A stretch of 64,000 bases of DNA from SZAS-103 sp038316385 (GTDB lineage: Bacteria; Pseudomonadota; Gammaproteobacteria; Xanthomonadales; Xanthomonadaceae). Made by a program: the position numbers and the translations under genes. The stretch covers positions 27,298 through 91,297 of the forward strand of contig JBBQAN010000012.1 of the NCBI GenBank assembly GCA_038316385.1, in the 5' to 3' direction. Below are positions 17,164 through 24,773 of the stretch, in pieces (within the stretch, counting starts at the first letter, position 1; every line of letters starts with the position of its first letter). Under the pieces are notes generated by a model. The model was not told the origin of the DNA. It worked only from the letters and a program-made list of their open reading frames with translations, and did no database searches.

Positions 17164-17209
17164 CACCCCCATCCCAACCTTCCCCCGCAAGCAGGGGAAG
17201 GGGCAGGAG
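17164..17209. repeat. G/C-rich intergenic repeat, module 1
   Basis: CACCCCCATCCCAACCTTCC then CCGCAAGCAGGGGAAGGGGC. It is the inverse orientation of the copies at 5605 and 16421 and lies just downstream of the trxB stop, where its CCCC...GGGG hairpin could act in 3'-end formation. Confidence 0.7.
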
Positions 17210-17212
17210 TCG

Positions 17213-18178
17213 TCAACTCTCGACATCCAGAAACTTCTCCGCGTCCAGCGCCGCCATGCACCCGAATCCGGCCGATGTCACCGCCTGCCGGTACACCTGA
17301 TCCGCCACATCGCCCGCGGCGAACACGCCATGCACGCTGGTCTGCGTGGCCATGCCGTCAAGGCCGGTGCGAATGCTGATGTAGCCGTTCTTCATGTCGA
17401 GCTGGCCTTCGAACAAGCTCGTGTTCGGAGTGTGGCCGATGGCGATGAAGACGCCGGTGACGGCGATCTCGCGCGTCGCGTCGGTCTTCAGGTTGCGCAG
17501 GCGGATACCGGTCACGCCGGAATCGTCGCCGAGCACTTCATCCACACCGTTGTCCCAGACGATTTCGATCTTGCCCGACTGCTCTTTCGCGAACAATTTG
17601 TCCTGCATGATCTTTTCCGCGCGCAGCTTGTCGCGGCGGTGCACGAGGGTGACCTTGCGGCAGATGTTGGACAGGTACAGCGCTTCCTCGACTGCGGTAT
17701 TGCCGCCGCCGATCACGGCCACATCCTGGTCGCGGAAGAAGAATCCGTCGCAGGTCGCGCAGGCCGACACGCCGCGTCCCTTGTGCGCTTCTTCCGACGG
17801 CAGCCCGAGGTATTTCGCGGTTGCGCCGGTCGCGATGATCAGCGCATCGGCCGTGTATTCGCCGGTGTCGCCCTTGAGCCGAAATGGACGCTGCGAAAGA
17901 TCCGACGTGTGGATGTGGTCGAAAATGATTTCGGTATCGAAACGCTCGGCGTGCGCCTGCATGCGTTCCATCAACGCCGGGCCTTGCAGGCCATGGACGT
18001 CGCCGGGCCAATTGTCCACGTCGGTGGTGGTCATCAACTGTCCGCCTTGCGCGAGGCCGGTGATCATCACGGGCTTGAGGTTGGCGCGCGCGGCGTACAC
18101 CGCGGCGCTGTAGCCCGCGGGGCCGGAGCCGAGGATCAGGACACGGCAGTGGCGCGGCTTGGCGGAAGGTTGGCTCAT
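17213..18178 (-). CDS. trxB: Thioredoxin-disulfide reductase
   Basis: Reduces thioredoxin with NADPH through FAD in the cytoplasm. At 321 aa it shows the FAD-binding GSGPAGYSAAVYAARA at the N-terminus, redox-active CATC in VSACATCDGFFF near residue 142, the NADPH-binding GGGNTAVEEALYLSN, and the C-terminal FAAGDVADQVYRQ. The frame stays open upstream, but ATG at 18178 gives the normal N-terminus. No Shine-Dalgarno is seen; TATAGA lies six bases before the ATG, so the message could be leaderless. Confidence 0.96.
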   Translation of the reverse strand: MSQPSAKPRHCRVLILGSGPAGYSAAVYAARANLKPVMITGLAQGGQLMTTTDVDNWPGDVHGLQGPALMERMQAHAERFDTEIIFDHIHTSDLSQRPFRLKGDTGEYTADALIIATGATAKYLGLPSEEAHKGRGVSACATCDGFFFRDQDVAVIGGGNTAVEEALYLSNICRKVTLVHRRDKLRAEKIMQDKLFAKEQSGKIEIVWDNGVDEVLGDDSGVTGIRLRNLKTDATREIAVTGVFIAIGHTPNTSLFEGQLDMKNGYISIRTGLDGMATQTSVHGVFAAGDVADQVYRQAVTSAGFGCMAALDAEKFLDVES

Positions 18179-18449
18179 GAGTCGTCTATACTCTTCGGGC
18201 TGGAAAGTGGCTGTGCGGGCGGGGTGGCGAGGCGCTGCGGCATCGGGTGATGCACGCGCGCAGTACGCCGCGACCCGGACAGGATGCGGGCGCGCAGGCG
18301 TCCAATCAAGGCGCATCGACCCGCGCCACGATCCGCGATCAATCAACGACTGCATGTCCGTTCCCGCATGGCGCGTCACGGCTGCACATCGGCGATGTCC
18401 ATGCGGTTTCATCCAGATCCATCGTTCACCAACTCCGGAGACTTTCGTC

Positions 18450-19517
18450 ATGCGCATCGGCATTCCCCGCGAAACCAAGACCCTTGAAGGCCGCGTCGCT
18501 CTCGTACCCGCCGCAGCCGGCCATCTGGTTCAGCGCGGTCATGAGGTCTGGATCGAGAAGGATGCGGGAGTGAAGTCCGGCTTCAAGGACGAGCAATACA
18601 CCGTGCTCGGCGTGAAAATCGCGCCCGACGCCGCCGCGCTGTACGAGAAGGGCGAGTTGATCGTGAAGGTCAAGGAACCCATCGCCGGCGATCTCGCCTT
18701 GCTGCGCAAGGACCACCTGTTGTTCTGCTACCTGCACCTCGCGGCCGAGCCGCACCTCACGCGCCAGTTGCTCGACATCGGCCTGACTGGCATCGCCTTC
18801 GAGACCGTGGAACTGCCGAACGGCGATCTGCCGCTGCTCGCGCCGATGTCGATCATCGCCGGCCGCATTGCGGTGCAGGTCGGCACCCATCTGCTGCATC
18901 AGCCGATGGGCGGGAAGGGCAAGCTGCTTGGCGGCCTGCCTTCCACCGAACGCGGCAAAGTCGTGGTGTTCGGCGCAGGCGCGGCAGGTGGCAACTCGGC
19001 GGCACTCGCCGCAGCCGGCGGCTCGAACGTCACCGTGTTTGAGATGCGCGCTGATCGCATGGAAGAAATGATGCGCCTCGGCAACAACGTCACCGCGTTG
19101 TTCCCATACGAAGACGTGGTGGCACGCGAAGTTGCCTCGGCCGATCTCGTCGTCGGCGCGGTGCTCGTCACCGGCGCCAAGGCCCCGCACGTGATGAACC
19201 GCGCGATGGTTGCGCAGATGGACCCTGGCAGTGTCGTCGTCGATATCTCGGTCGACCAGGGCGGCTGCTTCGAAACCACGCGCCCGACTACTTGGAAGGA
19301 GCCGACTTACGTCGTCGACGGAGTCACCCATTTTGCCGTCACCAACATGCCCGGCGCCGTCCCGCAGACTTCCTCACAGGCCATCTGCGCCGCGATCCTG
19401 CCGTACGTCAACAAGCTCGCCTCGGGCGACTGGCGCGGCAACGAGGCGCTGGTGCGCGGCATCAATATCGAAGCCGGCAAGATCGTCCATCCGGCGTTGC
19501 TGGATATGAAGGTTTAA
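18450..19517 (+). CDS. ald: Alanine dehydrogenase
   Basis: Reversible NAD-dependent deamination of L-alanine to pyruvate and ammonia. The N-terminus MRIGIPRETKTLEGRVALVP, substrate-site VKVKEP (Lys) and CYLHLAAEP (His), and the nucleotide loop VVVFGAGAAGGNSAALAAA near residue 170 are all present, as is the C-terminal TNMPGAVPQTSSQA. At 355 aa it is close to the usual 370. CCGGAG lies about nine bases before the ATG. The 271 bp separating it from divergent trxB should hold promoters for both, but I see no clear box for ald. An inverted repeat follows its stop. Confidence 0.95.
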   Translation: MRIGIPRETKTLEGRVALVPAAAGHLVQRGHEVWIEKDAGVKSGFKDEQYTVLGVKIAPDAAALYEKGELIVKVKEPIAGDLALLRKDHLLFCYLHLAAEPHLTRQLLDIGLTGIAFETVELPNGDLPLLAPMSIIAGRIAVQVGTHLLHQPMGGKGKLLGGLPSTERGKVVVFGAGAAGGNSAALAAAGGSNVTVFEMRADRMEEMMRLGNNVTALFPYEDVVAREVASADLVVGAVLVTGAKAPHVMNRAMVAQMDPGSVVVDISVDQGGCFETTRPTTWKEPTYVVDGVTHFAVTNMPGAVPQTSSQAICAAILPYVNKLASGDWRGNEALVRGINIEAGKIVHPALLDMKV

Positions 19518-19534
19518 GGCAGTGGTTGGATCAA

Positions 19535-19607
19535 ATGAACCTGACCCCTTTGTTTTACCTTTGTTTTTCGAAGAACACACTAGGGCTGGAAAAGGTGTCA
19601 GATTCAT
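19535..19607. repeat. Imperfect inverted repeat between ald and ftsK
   Basis: Left arm ATGAACCTGACCCCTTT (19535-19551) and right arm, read inverted, ATGAATCTGACACCTTT (19591-19607) agree at 15 of 17 positions around a 39-bp spacer. Such GGGGTCAGGTTCAT-type sequences are common dispersed elements in proteobacterial intergenic DNA. Here the element ends 17 bases before the AGGAG of ftsK. Confidence 0.6.
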
Positions 19608-19640
19608 CTATCTTGCAAGAATCAGGAGCGCATAACAGCA

Positions 19641-21971
19641 GTGGCACGCGCAATCACGAAACGACCACCCGAACGCGCAGCCGCGCCTACGCGCCGTTTC
19701 TGGCATGAGATCGCGCTGGTCATCATCGCGCCGGCGCTGCTGTACCTGGCTGCGAGCCTGCTCAGTTACAGCCCTGACGACCCGTCATGGTCGCGCACCG
19801 GCAGCCTGACCGGCGTGCTTCATAACTACGGTGGCACCGCCGGCGCGTACATCGCCGATATCGCATTTTATTTCTGCGGCTATGTGGCTTACACCTTGCC
19901 GCTGGTGATCGGCGGCTTGCTGTGGATCGCCTTGTTCGGCCGCGACGGCAGCAGCGAGGCCGGATTGACGCCGGCGCTGCGCTTGATCGGCATAGTCGCA
20001 TTCCTGATTTCCGCTGCGGGCCTCGGTTATCTGCATTGGGGCGCGGTGCAGGGCTTGCCGGCCGGCGGCGGGGGCATCCTCGGCACGGCGGTCGGGCACG
20101 GACTCGCGAATCTCTCGGGCAATTTCGGCGCAAACCTGTTCCTGTCGGCATTGCTGCTCGCCGCGTTGACGCTGGCGACGGGTATCTCGTGGCTCGCGGT
20201 GATGGATCGCACCGGCAGCGGCGTGGTCGCTGGCATGCAATTCATCGGACGGCTGTTCGGTCGCGGCGTGCGCAGTGCCGATGAATGGAACCAGGCACGC
20301 GCTGCGAAGGTCGAGCGGGAAGAGGTGCGCAAGGAAGACGTGGTGCGCCGCGCCAAGCGCGAACCCGTGCATATCGAGCCACCACCGAAACCGATCATCG
20401 AGCGTAGCGATCGCGCCAAACGCGAGCAGCAGATTCCGCTATTCCACGCCGATTCCAACAGCGGCCTGCCGCCGTTGTCGCTGCTCGACGATCCCAAGCC
20501 GCAGCCAAAATCGTATTCCGAGGAAACCCTGGAAACGCTGTCGCGGCAGATTGAATTCAAGCTCAAGGATTTCCGCATCGACGTCACTGTCGTCGGCGCG
20601 TATCCGGGGCCGGTGATCACGCGCTTCGAGATGGAATTGGCGCCGGGCGTGAAGGTCAGCCAGATTTCCAGCCTCGACAAGGACATCGCGCGCGGTCTGT
20701 CGGTGAAGTCGGTGCGCGTGGTCGATGTGATTCCGGGCAAATCGGTGATCGGCATCGAAATCCCGAATGCGCAACGCGAGACGATCTACCTCTCGGAAAT
20801 CCTGCGCTCGAAGGAATACGACAAGTCGGCGAGTCCACTCACGTTGGCGCTCGGCAAGACCATCAGCGGCTTGCCGTCGGTCGTTGATCTCGGCCGCATG
20901 CCGCATCTGCTGGTTGCTGGTACGACTGGCGCGGGCAAATCCGTGGGATTGAACGCGATGGTGCTGAGCCTGCTGTACAAGGCAAGTGCGAGCGAAGTGC
21001 GCATCCTGATGATCGACCCGAAGATGCTGGAGCTTTCGGTCTATCAGGGCATTCCGCATTTGCTCGCGCCGGTCGTCACCGACATGAAGGAAGCCGCGAA
21101 CGGATTGCGCTGGTGCGTCGCGGAAATGGAGCGCCGCTACAAATTGATGGCGGCAGTTGGCGTGCGCAACCTTGCCGGCTTCAACAAGAAAGTTCGCGAC
21201 GCGATCGAAGCCGGTCAACCGATGATGGATCCGCTGTTCCGGCCGAATCCGGCATTGAACGAAGCGCCGCAGCAGCTCGAGCCGATCCCGAACATCGTGG
21301 TGATCATCGACGAATTCGCCGACATGATGATGATCGTCGGCAAGAAGGTCGAGGAACTCATCGCGCGACTGGCGCAGAAGTCGCGCGCTGCGGGCATCCA
21401 CCTGATCCTCGCGACGCAGCGGCCGTCGGTCGATGTCATCACCGGCTTGATCAAGGCGAATATCCCGACCCGCATCGCGTTCCAGGTCAGCAGCAAGATC
21501 GACTCGCGCACGATCCTCGATCAGTCCGGCGCCGAAACATTGCTCGGCCACGGCGACATGCTCTATCTACCACCAGGCACTGCGATGCCAGAGCGCGTGC
21601 ATGGCGCTTTCGTGAGCGACGATGAAGTGCATCGCGTGGTCGATCATCTGCGCAAGCATTCCGGCGGCCCGGACTATCTCAGTGGCGTGCTCGAAGAAGT
21701 GCAGACGATGGGCGATGGAGTCGTAGTCGGCGCGACTGGTTTACCGGAATCCGGTGGCGGCGGTGACGAATCCGATGCCTTGTACGACGAAGCCGTGCGT
21801 ATCGTCACCGAAACCCGGCGCGCATCGATTTCCGGCGTGCAGCGGCGTCTCAAGATCGGCTACAACCGCGCCGCACGCATGATCGAAGCGATGGAAGCCG
21901 CCGGTATAGTGACGCCGCCCGAACACAACGGCGACCGCAGCGTTCTGGCGCCGCCGCCGCCGAAGAATTGA
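19641..21971 (+). CDS. ftsK: DNA translocase FtsK
   Basis: Septal motor that pumps chromosome ends and activates XerCD at dif. At 776 aa, an N-terminal membrane part of about four helices (ALVIIAPALLYLAAS, FYFCGYVAYTLPLVIGGLLWI, LIGIVAFLISAAGLGYL and one near residue 175) is followed by a short charged linker. The alpha/beta motor has Walker A AGTTGAGKS near 428 and Walker B VVIIDEFADMM near 553, and the C-terminal winged-helix gamma domain begins RIVTETRRASISGVQRRL. The start is GTG at 19641 with AGGAG 12 bases upstream. A dif-like site occurs about 8.5 kb downstream. Confidence 0.96.
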   Translation: MARAITKRPPERAAAPTRRFWHEIALVIIAPALLYLAASLLSYSPDDPSWSRTGSLTGVLHNYGGTAGAYIADIAFYFCGYVAYTLPLVIGGLLWIALFGRDGSSEAGLTPALRLIGIVAFLISAAGLGYLHWGAVQGLPAGGGGILGTAVGHGLANLSGNFGANLFLSALLLAALTLATGISWLAVMDRTGSGVVAGMQFIGRLFGRGVRSADEWNQARAAKVEREEVRKEDVVRRAKREPVHIEPPPKPIIERSDRAKREQQIPLFHADSNSGLPPLSLLDDPKPQPKSYSEETLETLSRQIEFKLKDFRIDVTVVGAYPGPVITRFEMELAPGVKVSQISSLDKDIARGLSVKSVRVVDVIPGKSVIGIEIPNAQRETIYLSEILRSKEYDKSASPLTLALGKTISGLPSVVDLGRMPHLLVAGTTGAGKSVGLNAMVLSLLYKASASEVRILMIDPKMLELSVYQGIPHLLAPVVTDMKEAANGLRWCVAEMERRYKLMAAVGVRNLAGFNKKVRDAIEAGQPMMDPLFRPNPALNEAPQQLEPIPNIVVIIDEFADMMMIVGKKVEELIARLAQKSRAAGIHLILATQRPSVDVITGLIKANIPTRIAFQVSSKIDSRTILDQSGAETLLGHGDMLYLPPGTAMPERVHGAFVSDDEVHRVVDHLRKHSGGPDYLSGVLEEVQTMGDGVVVGATGLPESGGGGDESDALYDEAVRIVTETRRASISGVQRRLKIGYNRAARMIEAMEAAGIVTPPEHNGDRSVLAPPPPKN

Positions 21972-21975
21972 TTGG

Positions 21976-22010
21976 CTCCCTCCCTTGCGAATGCAGGGGG
22001 TGAGGAGGGT
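21976..22010. repeat. G/C-rich intergenic repeat, module 1 (first of a pair)
   Basis: CTCCCTCCCTTGCGAATGCA followed by GGGGGTGAGGAGGG; a self-complementary hairpin directly after the ftsK stop, perhaps aiding termination. Confidence 0.7.
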
Positions 22011-22109
22011 CGCTTGCGGATCATTGATCTGCGGCCTAAGAACGCCCGGCAGGGCTGGACAGTTGGGGTGGGGTGCTTTTGACTGACATTGTTCACGGGC
22101 AACAGTCTT

Positions 22110-22149
22110 ACCCCCTCCCAACCTCCCCCTGCTTTCGCAAGGGGAGGAG
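22110..22149. repeat. G/C-rich intergenic repeat, module 1 (second of a pair, inverted)
   Basis: ACCCCCTCCCAACCTCCCCC then TGCTTTCGCAAGGGGAGGAG. It is inverted relative to the copy at 21976, so the two flank a 99-bp spacer before lolA. Confidence 0.7.
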
Positions 22150-22209
22150 TTGTTGTCCGCATTCAGGTTGGCTCTTCCAGACTGCGGTCCACTGTTCCAG
22201 GAGCCACGC

Positions 22210-22872
22210 ATGATCCGCACCATTCGTATCAGTCTTCTCGTAATCGCGGTCTGTGGCGCAGCATTCGTCAATGCCGGCCCGCGTGAAGACTTCGCGCATT
22301 ACACGCAAGGCCTGAAAGGTCTTGACGGCACGTTCGAACAGAAAGTCTTCGACAACAACGGCAGGCTCAAGGAAGACTCGACGGGCAAGGTCGCGCTGTC
22401 CGCGCCGCGCTTGTTCCGCTGGGAATACGTGAAGCCGAATCCGCAATTGATCGTTGCCGACGGCGATCACGTCTGGGTGTACGACCCGGACCTCGAACAG
22501 GTCACGGTGAAGAACCAGGGCTCCGAGGAACAGCAGAGTCCACTGACTGTGCTGATCGATCCGACTGAGCTGGATCGTCGGTATGTGATTGCCGATGCCG
22601 GCACGTCGGACGGATTGAAATGGATCAGCCTTGCGCCAAAGAAGAAAGGCGACGACGCCGAGTTCAAGGTCGCGATGCTCGGTTTCAACGGCGACAACCT
22701 GCAGAGCATGAAACTCACCGACAACCTCGGCCAGCGCACCGAAATCGTGTTTTCGGGCTGGCAGCGCAACCCGGCCTTCACGAAAGGCGAGTTCAAGTTC
22801 ACGCCGCCGAAGGGCGTGGATATCGTCGGTAAAGTCGATGATGGCGCCGAAGTGCATCCCATGAAAAATTGA
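22210..22872 (+). CDS. lolA: Outer-membrane lipoprotein carrier protein LolA
   Basis: Periplasmic chaperone that shuttles lipoproteins from LolCDE to LolB. A 220-aa precursor with signal peptide MIRTIRISLLVIAVCGAAFVNA, then the LolA fold: LKGLDGTFEQKVFD, RLFRWEYVKPNPQLIVADGDHVWVYD (the FRWE/PQ signature), LEQVTVKNQG and the late LTDNLGQRTEIVFSGW. The frame is open upstream, but ATG at 22210 begins the signal peptide. The classical ftsK-lolA-rarA order is kept. Confidence 0.95.
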   Translation: MIRTIRISLLVIAVCGAAFVNAGPREDFAHYTQGLKGLDGTFEQKVFDNNGRLKEDSTGKVALSAPRLFRWEYVKPNPQLIVADGDHVWVYDPDLEQVTVKNQGSEEQQSPLTVLIDPTELDRRYVIADAGTSDGLKWISLAPKKKGDDAEFKVAMLGFNGDNLQSMKLTDNLGQRTEIVFSGWQRNPAFTKGEFKFTPPKGVDIVGKVDDGAEVHPMKN

Positions 22873-22873
22873 A

Positions 22874-22900
22874 TTGCCGTCTGGATCAATTGCGTAGAAT
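22874..22900 (+). promoter_or_regulatory. Putative rarA promoter (leaderless geometry)
   Basis: TAGAAT (22895-22900) is a 5/6 -10 box with a poor -35 (TTGCCG, 15-base spacing). The GTG start of rarA is at 22907, seven bases beyond the box, and no ribosome-binding site separates them. Confidence 0.4.
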
Positions 22901-22906
22901 GCTCAC

Positions 22907-24298
22907 GTGGCCAGGCCCAGAACCTCACGATCCGCGTCGTTGTTCACTGCGCCAGAAGGCTTGAAGCCGCTGGCCGAACGGATGCGTCCGCGCTCATTGG
23001 GCGCGATGGTCGGGCAGCACAGACTGCTTGATGAAAAAGCATCACTGCGACGCGCGATCGAATCAGGCAGCGTGCATTCGATGATCCTGTGGGGCCCGCC
23101 CGGCTGCGGCAAGACAACGCTTGCGTTGCTGCTCGCGAAATACGCCGATGCGGAGTTCATTGCGATCTCGGCGGTATTGTCGGGTTTGCCAGAGGTCCGT
23201 ATCGTGCTGGCCGAGGCGCAGGCGCGTTTCGAACAGGGCCGGCGCACGGTGCTGTTTGTCGACGAAGCGCATCGTTTCAACAAGGCGCAGCAGGACGCAT
23301 TTCTGCCGCATATCGAACGTGGCTCGATCCTGTTCGTCGGCGCTACCACCGAGAATCCCTCCTTCGAATTGAACTCCGCTCTGCTCTCGCGATGCCGCGT
23401 GCACGTGATGGAAGCGCTGTCGGTAGAGGACATCGTCGAGGCGCTGCGGCATGCGCTCGCCGATCCGGAACACGGACTTGGCGGGCGTGGCCTCGTCGTC
23501 GAGGATGCGCAATTGCATTTGATCGCGCGTGCTGCCGATGGCGATGTGCGGCGTGGATTGACACTGCTGGAGATCGCTGCGGAACTCGCAGTGGTTCGAC
23601 ACGCTCACCATGATCGGCCAGTCGAAGAAGGCGATGCTGTCATCACCGACGCGACGCTCGACCAGGTTCTCGCCGACCGCACGCGCCGCTTCGACAAGGG
23701 CGGCGAGCTGTTCTACGACCAGATCTCCGCGCTGCACAAGACCGTGCGCAGTTCCAATCCCGATGCCGCGTTGTACTGGTTCGCACGCATGATCGACGGC
23801 GGCTGCGACCCGATCTATCTCGCGCGCAGGCTCACGCGGATGGCGGTCGAGGACATCGGCCTCGCCGATCCGCGCGCGTTGCAGATGGCGATCGAGGCAT
23901 GGGATGCGTACGACCGACTCGGCAGCCCGGAAGGCGACCTTGCGCTCGCGCAGGTCGTGCTGTATCTGGCGAGCACCGCGAAATCCAATGCTGCGTATGT
24001 CGCGTATGGCGCGGCCCGCAGCGACGTGCGCGAGCACGGCACCGCCGACGTGCCGATGCACTTGCGCAACGCGCCGACCAGACTGATGAAGGACCTCGGC
24101 TATTCGAAAGGCTATCAGTACGATCCGGATGTCGATGGAGGCGTCGCACTTGATCAGACCGGCTTTCCCGATGCCATGGGCGAACGCTTTTACTATGAGC
24201 CGGTCGAGCGTGGCATGGAACTCAAGCTCAAGGAAAAACTCGACGCGCTGCGTAGCGCGCGTGCCGAAACGAGAAAGAAACCTGCGGGTAAGCGATGA
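22907..24298 (+). CDS. rarA: Replication-associated recombination protein A (MgsA/RarA AAA+ ATPase)
   Basis: AAA+ ATPase related to clamp loaders that acts at stalled forks. At 463 aa it has LAERMRPRSLGAMVGQHRLL, Walker A LWGPPGCGKTTLALLL near residue 68, Walker B FVDEAHRFNKAQQDAFLPHIE, sensor GATTENPSFELNSALLSR, and the C-terminal oligomerisation domain (FYDQISALHKTVRSSNPDAALYW, HLRNAPTRLMKDLGY). Residues around 228-237 read AVVRHAHHDRP, encoded by a dispersed repeat at 23590-23612 that is absent from E. coli RarA. Start is GTG at 22907; ATG at 22981 would cut the conserved N-terminus. The stop overlaps crcB (ATGA). Confidence 0.95.
   Translation: MARPRTSRSASLFTAPEGLKPLAERMRPRSLGAMVGQHRLLDEKASLRRAIESGSVHSMILWGPPGCGKTTLALLLAKYADAEFIAISAVLSGLPEVRIVLAEAQARFEQGRRTVLFVDEAHRFNKAQQDAFLPHIERGSILFVGATTENPSFELNSALLSRCRVHVMEALSVEDIVEALRHALADPEHGLGGRGLVVEDAQLHLIARAADGDVRRGLTLLEIAAELAVVRHAHHDRPVEEGDAVITDATLDQVLADRTRRFDKGGELFYDQISALHKTVRSSNPDAALYWFARMIDGGCDPIYLARRLTRMAVEDIGLADPRALQMAIEAWDAYDRLGSPEGDLALAQVVLYLASTAKSNAAYVAYGAARSDVREHGTADVPMHLRNAPTRLMKDLGYSKGYQYDPDVDGGVALDQTGFPDAMGERFYYEPVERGMELKLKEKLDALRSARAETRKKPAGKR
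23590..23612 (+). repeat. VRQAHHE repeat, copy inside rarA
   Basis: AGTGGTTCGACACGCTCACC plus ATG. It is the inverse of the plus-strand sequence at 15539, with one core change (CAG to CAC) and damaged left-arm symmetry. It is read in frame as VVRHAHHD, the same frame and the same orientation relative to the gene as in the acyltransferase-like gene. Confidence 0.85.
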
Positions 24299-24705
24299 TG
24301 ATGACGATCTGGTGGCAGCAATTGATTCTGGTCGCCTGCGGCGGCGGTCTCGGCGCCGTGCTGCGATTCTGGATCGGCGGTTTGATGCTGCGGCATTTTT
24401 CGCAGGGTTTCCCGTGGGGAACCTTCGCGGTGAACCTGATCGGTTCGTTCGCTGCGGGTTTTCTTGCGATCTGGCTTGAGGGCAGGGGGCCGTCGGCATT
24501 GTATCTGCGCGCATTCCTGATGGTCGGCCTGCTCGGCGGACTGACGACGTATTCGGCGCTGATGGTCGAATGCCTGTTGTACTCGCGCTCCAATCGAGCG
24601 GAGCTGATGCTGTTGTATCTCGCAGTGACACTCGTTGCAGGACTTGCATTGGTCTGGACGGGCGCGAAAACCGCGCACGCATTGCGCCCGGATTTGTTTG
24701 GCTAA
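24295..24705 (+). CDS. crcB: Fluoride efflux channel CrcB/FluC
   Basis: A 136-aa four-helix membrane protein that exports fluoride as a dual-topology dimer. Family marks: GGGLGAVLRFWIGG in helix 1, WGTFAVNLIGSFAAGFL in helix 2 (with the conserved Asn), GLLGGLTTYSALMVECLLY in helix 3 (central Na site and Thr/Ser track), and a final helix LAVTLVAGLALVWTG. It is translationally coupled to rarA by an ATGA overlap, so no fluoride riboswitch can precede it directly. Three consecutive ATG codons are possible starts. Confidence 0.94.
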   Translation: MMMTIWWQQLILVACGGGLGAVLRFWIGGLMLRHFSQGFPWGTFAVNLIGSFAAGFLAIWLEGRGPSALYLRAFLMVGLLGGLTTYSALMVECLLYSRSNRAELMLLYLAVTLVAGLALVWTGAKTAHALRPDLFG

Positions 24706-24773
24706 GTCGTTGCAACGCAAGCCTGCGCACGACCGTGTATCGTCGAAGTCACCGGCGCACAGCGCACATTACG

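Noticed and set aside
24200..24294. Possible fluoride riboswitch before crcB
   Set aside because: crcB starts inside the rarA stop codon, and the preceding sequence is conserved rarA coding DNA.
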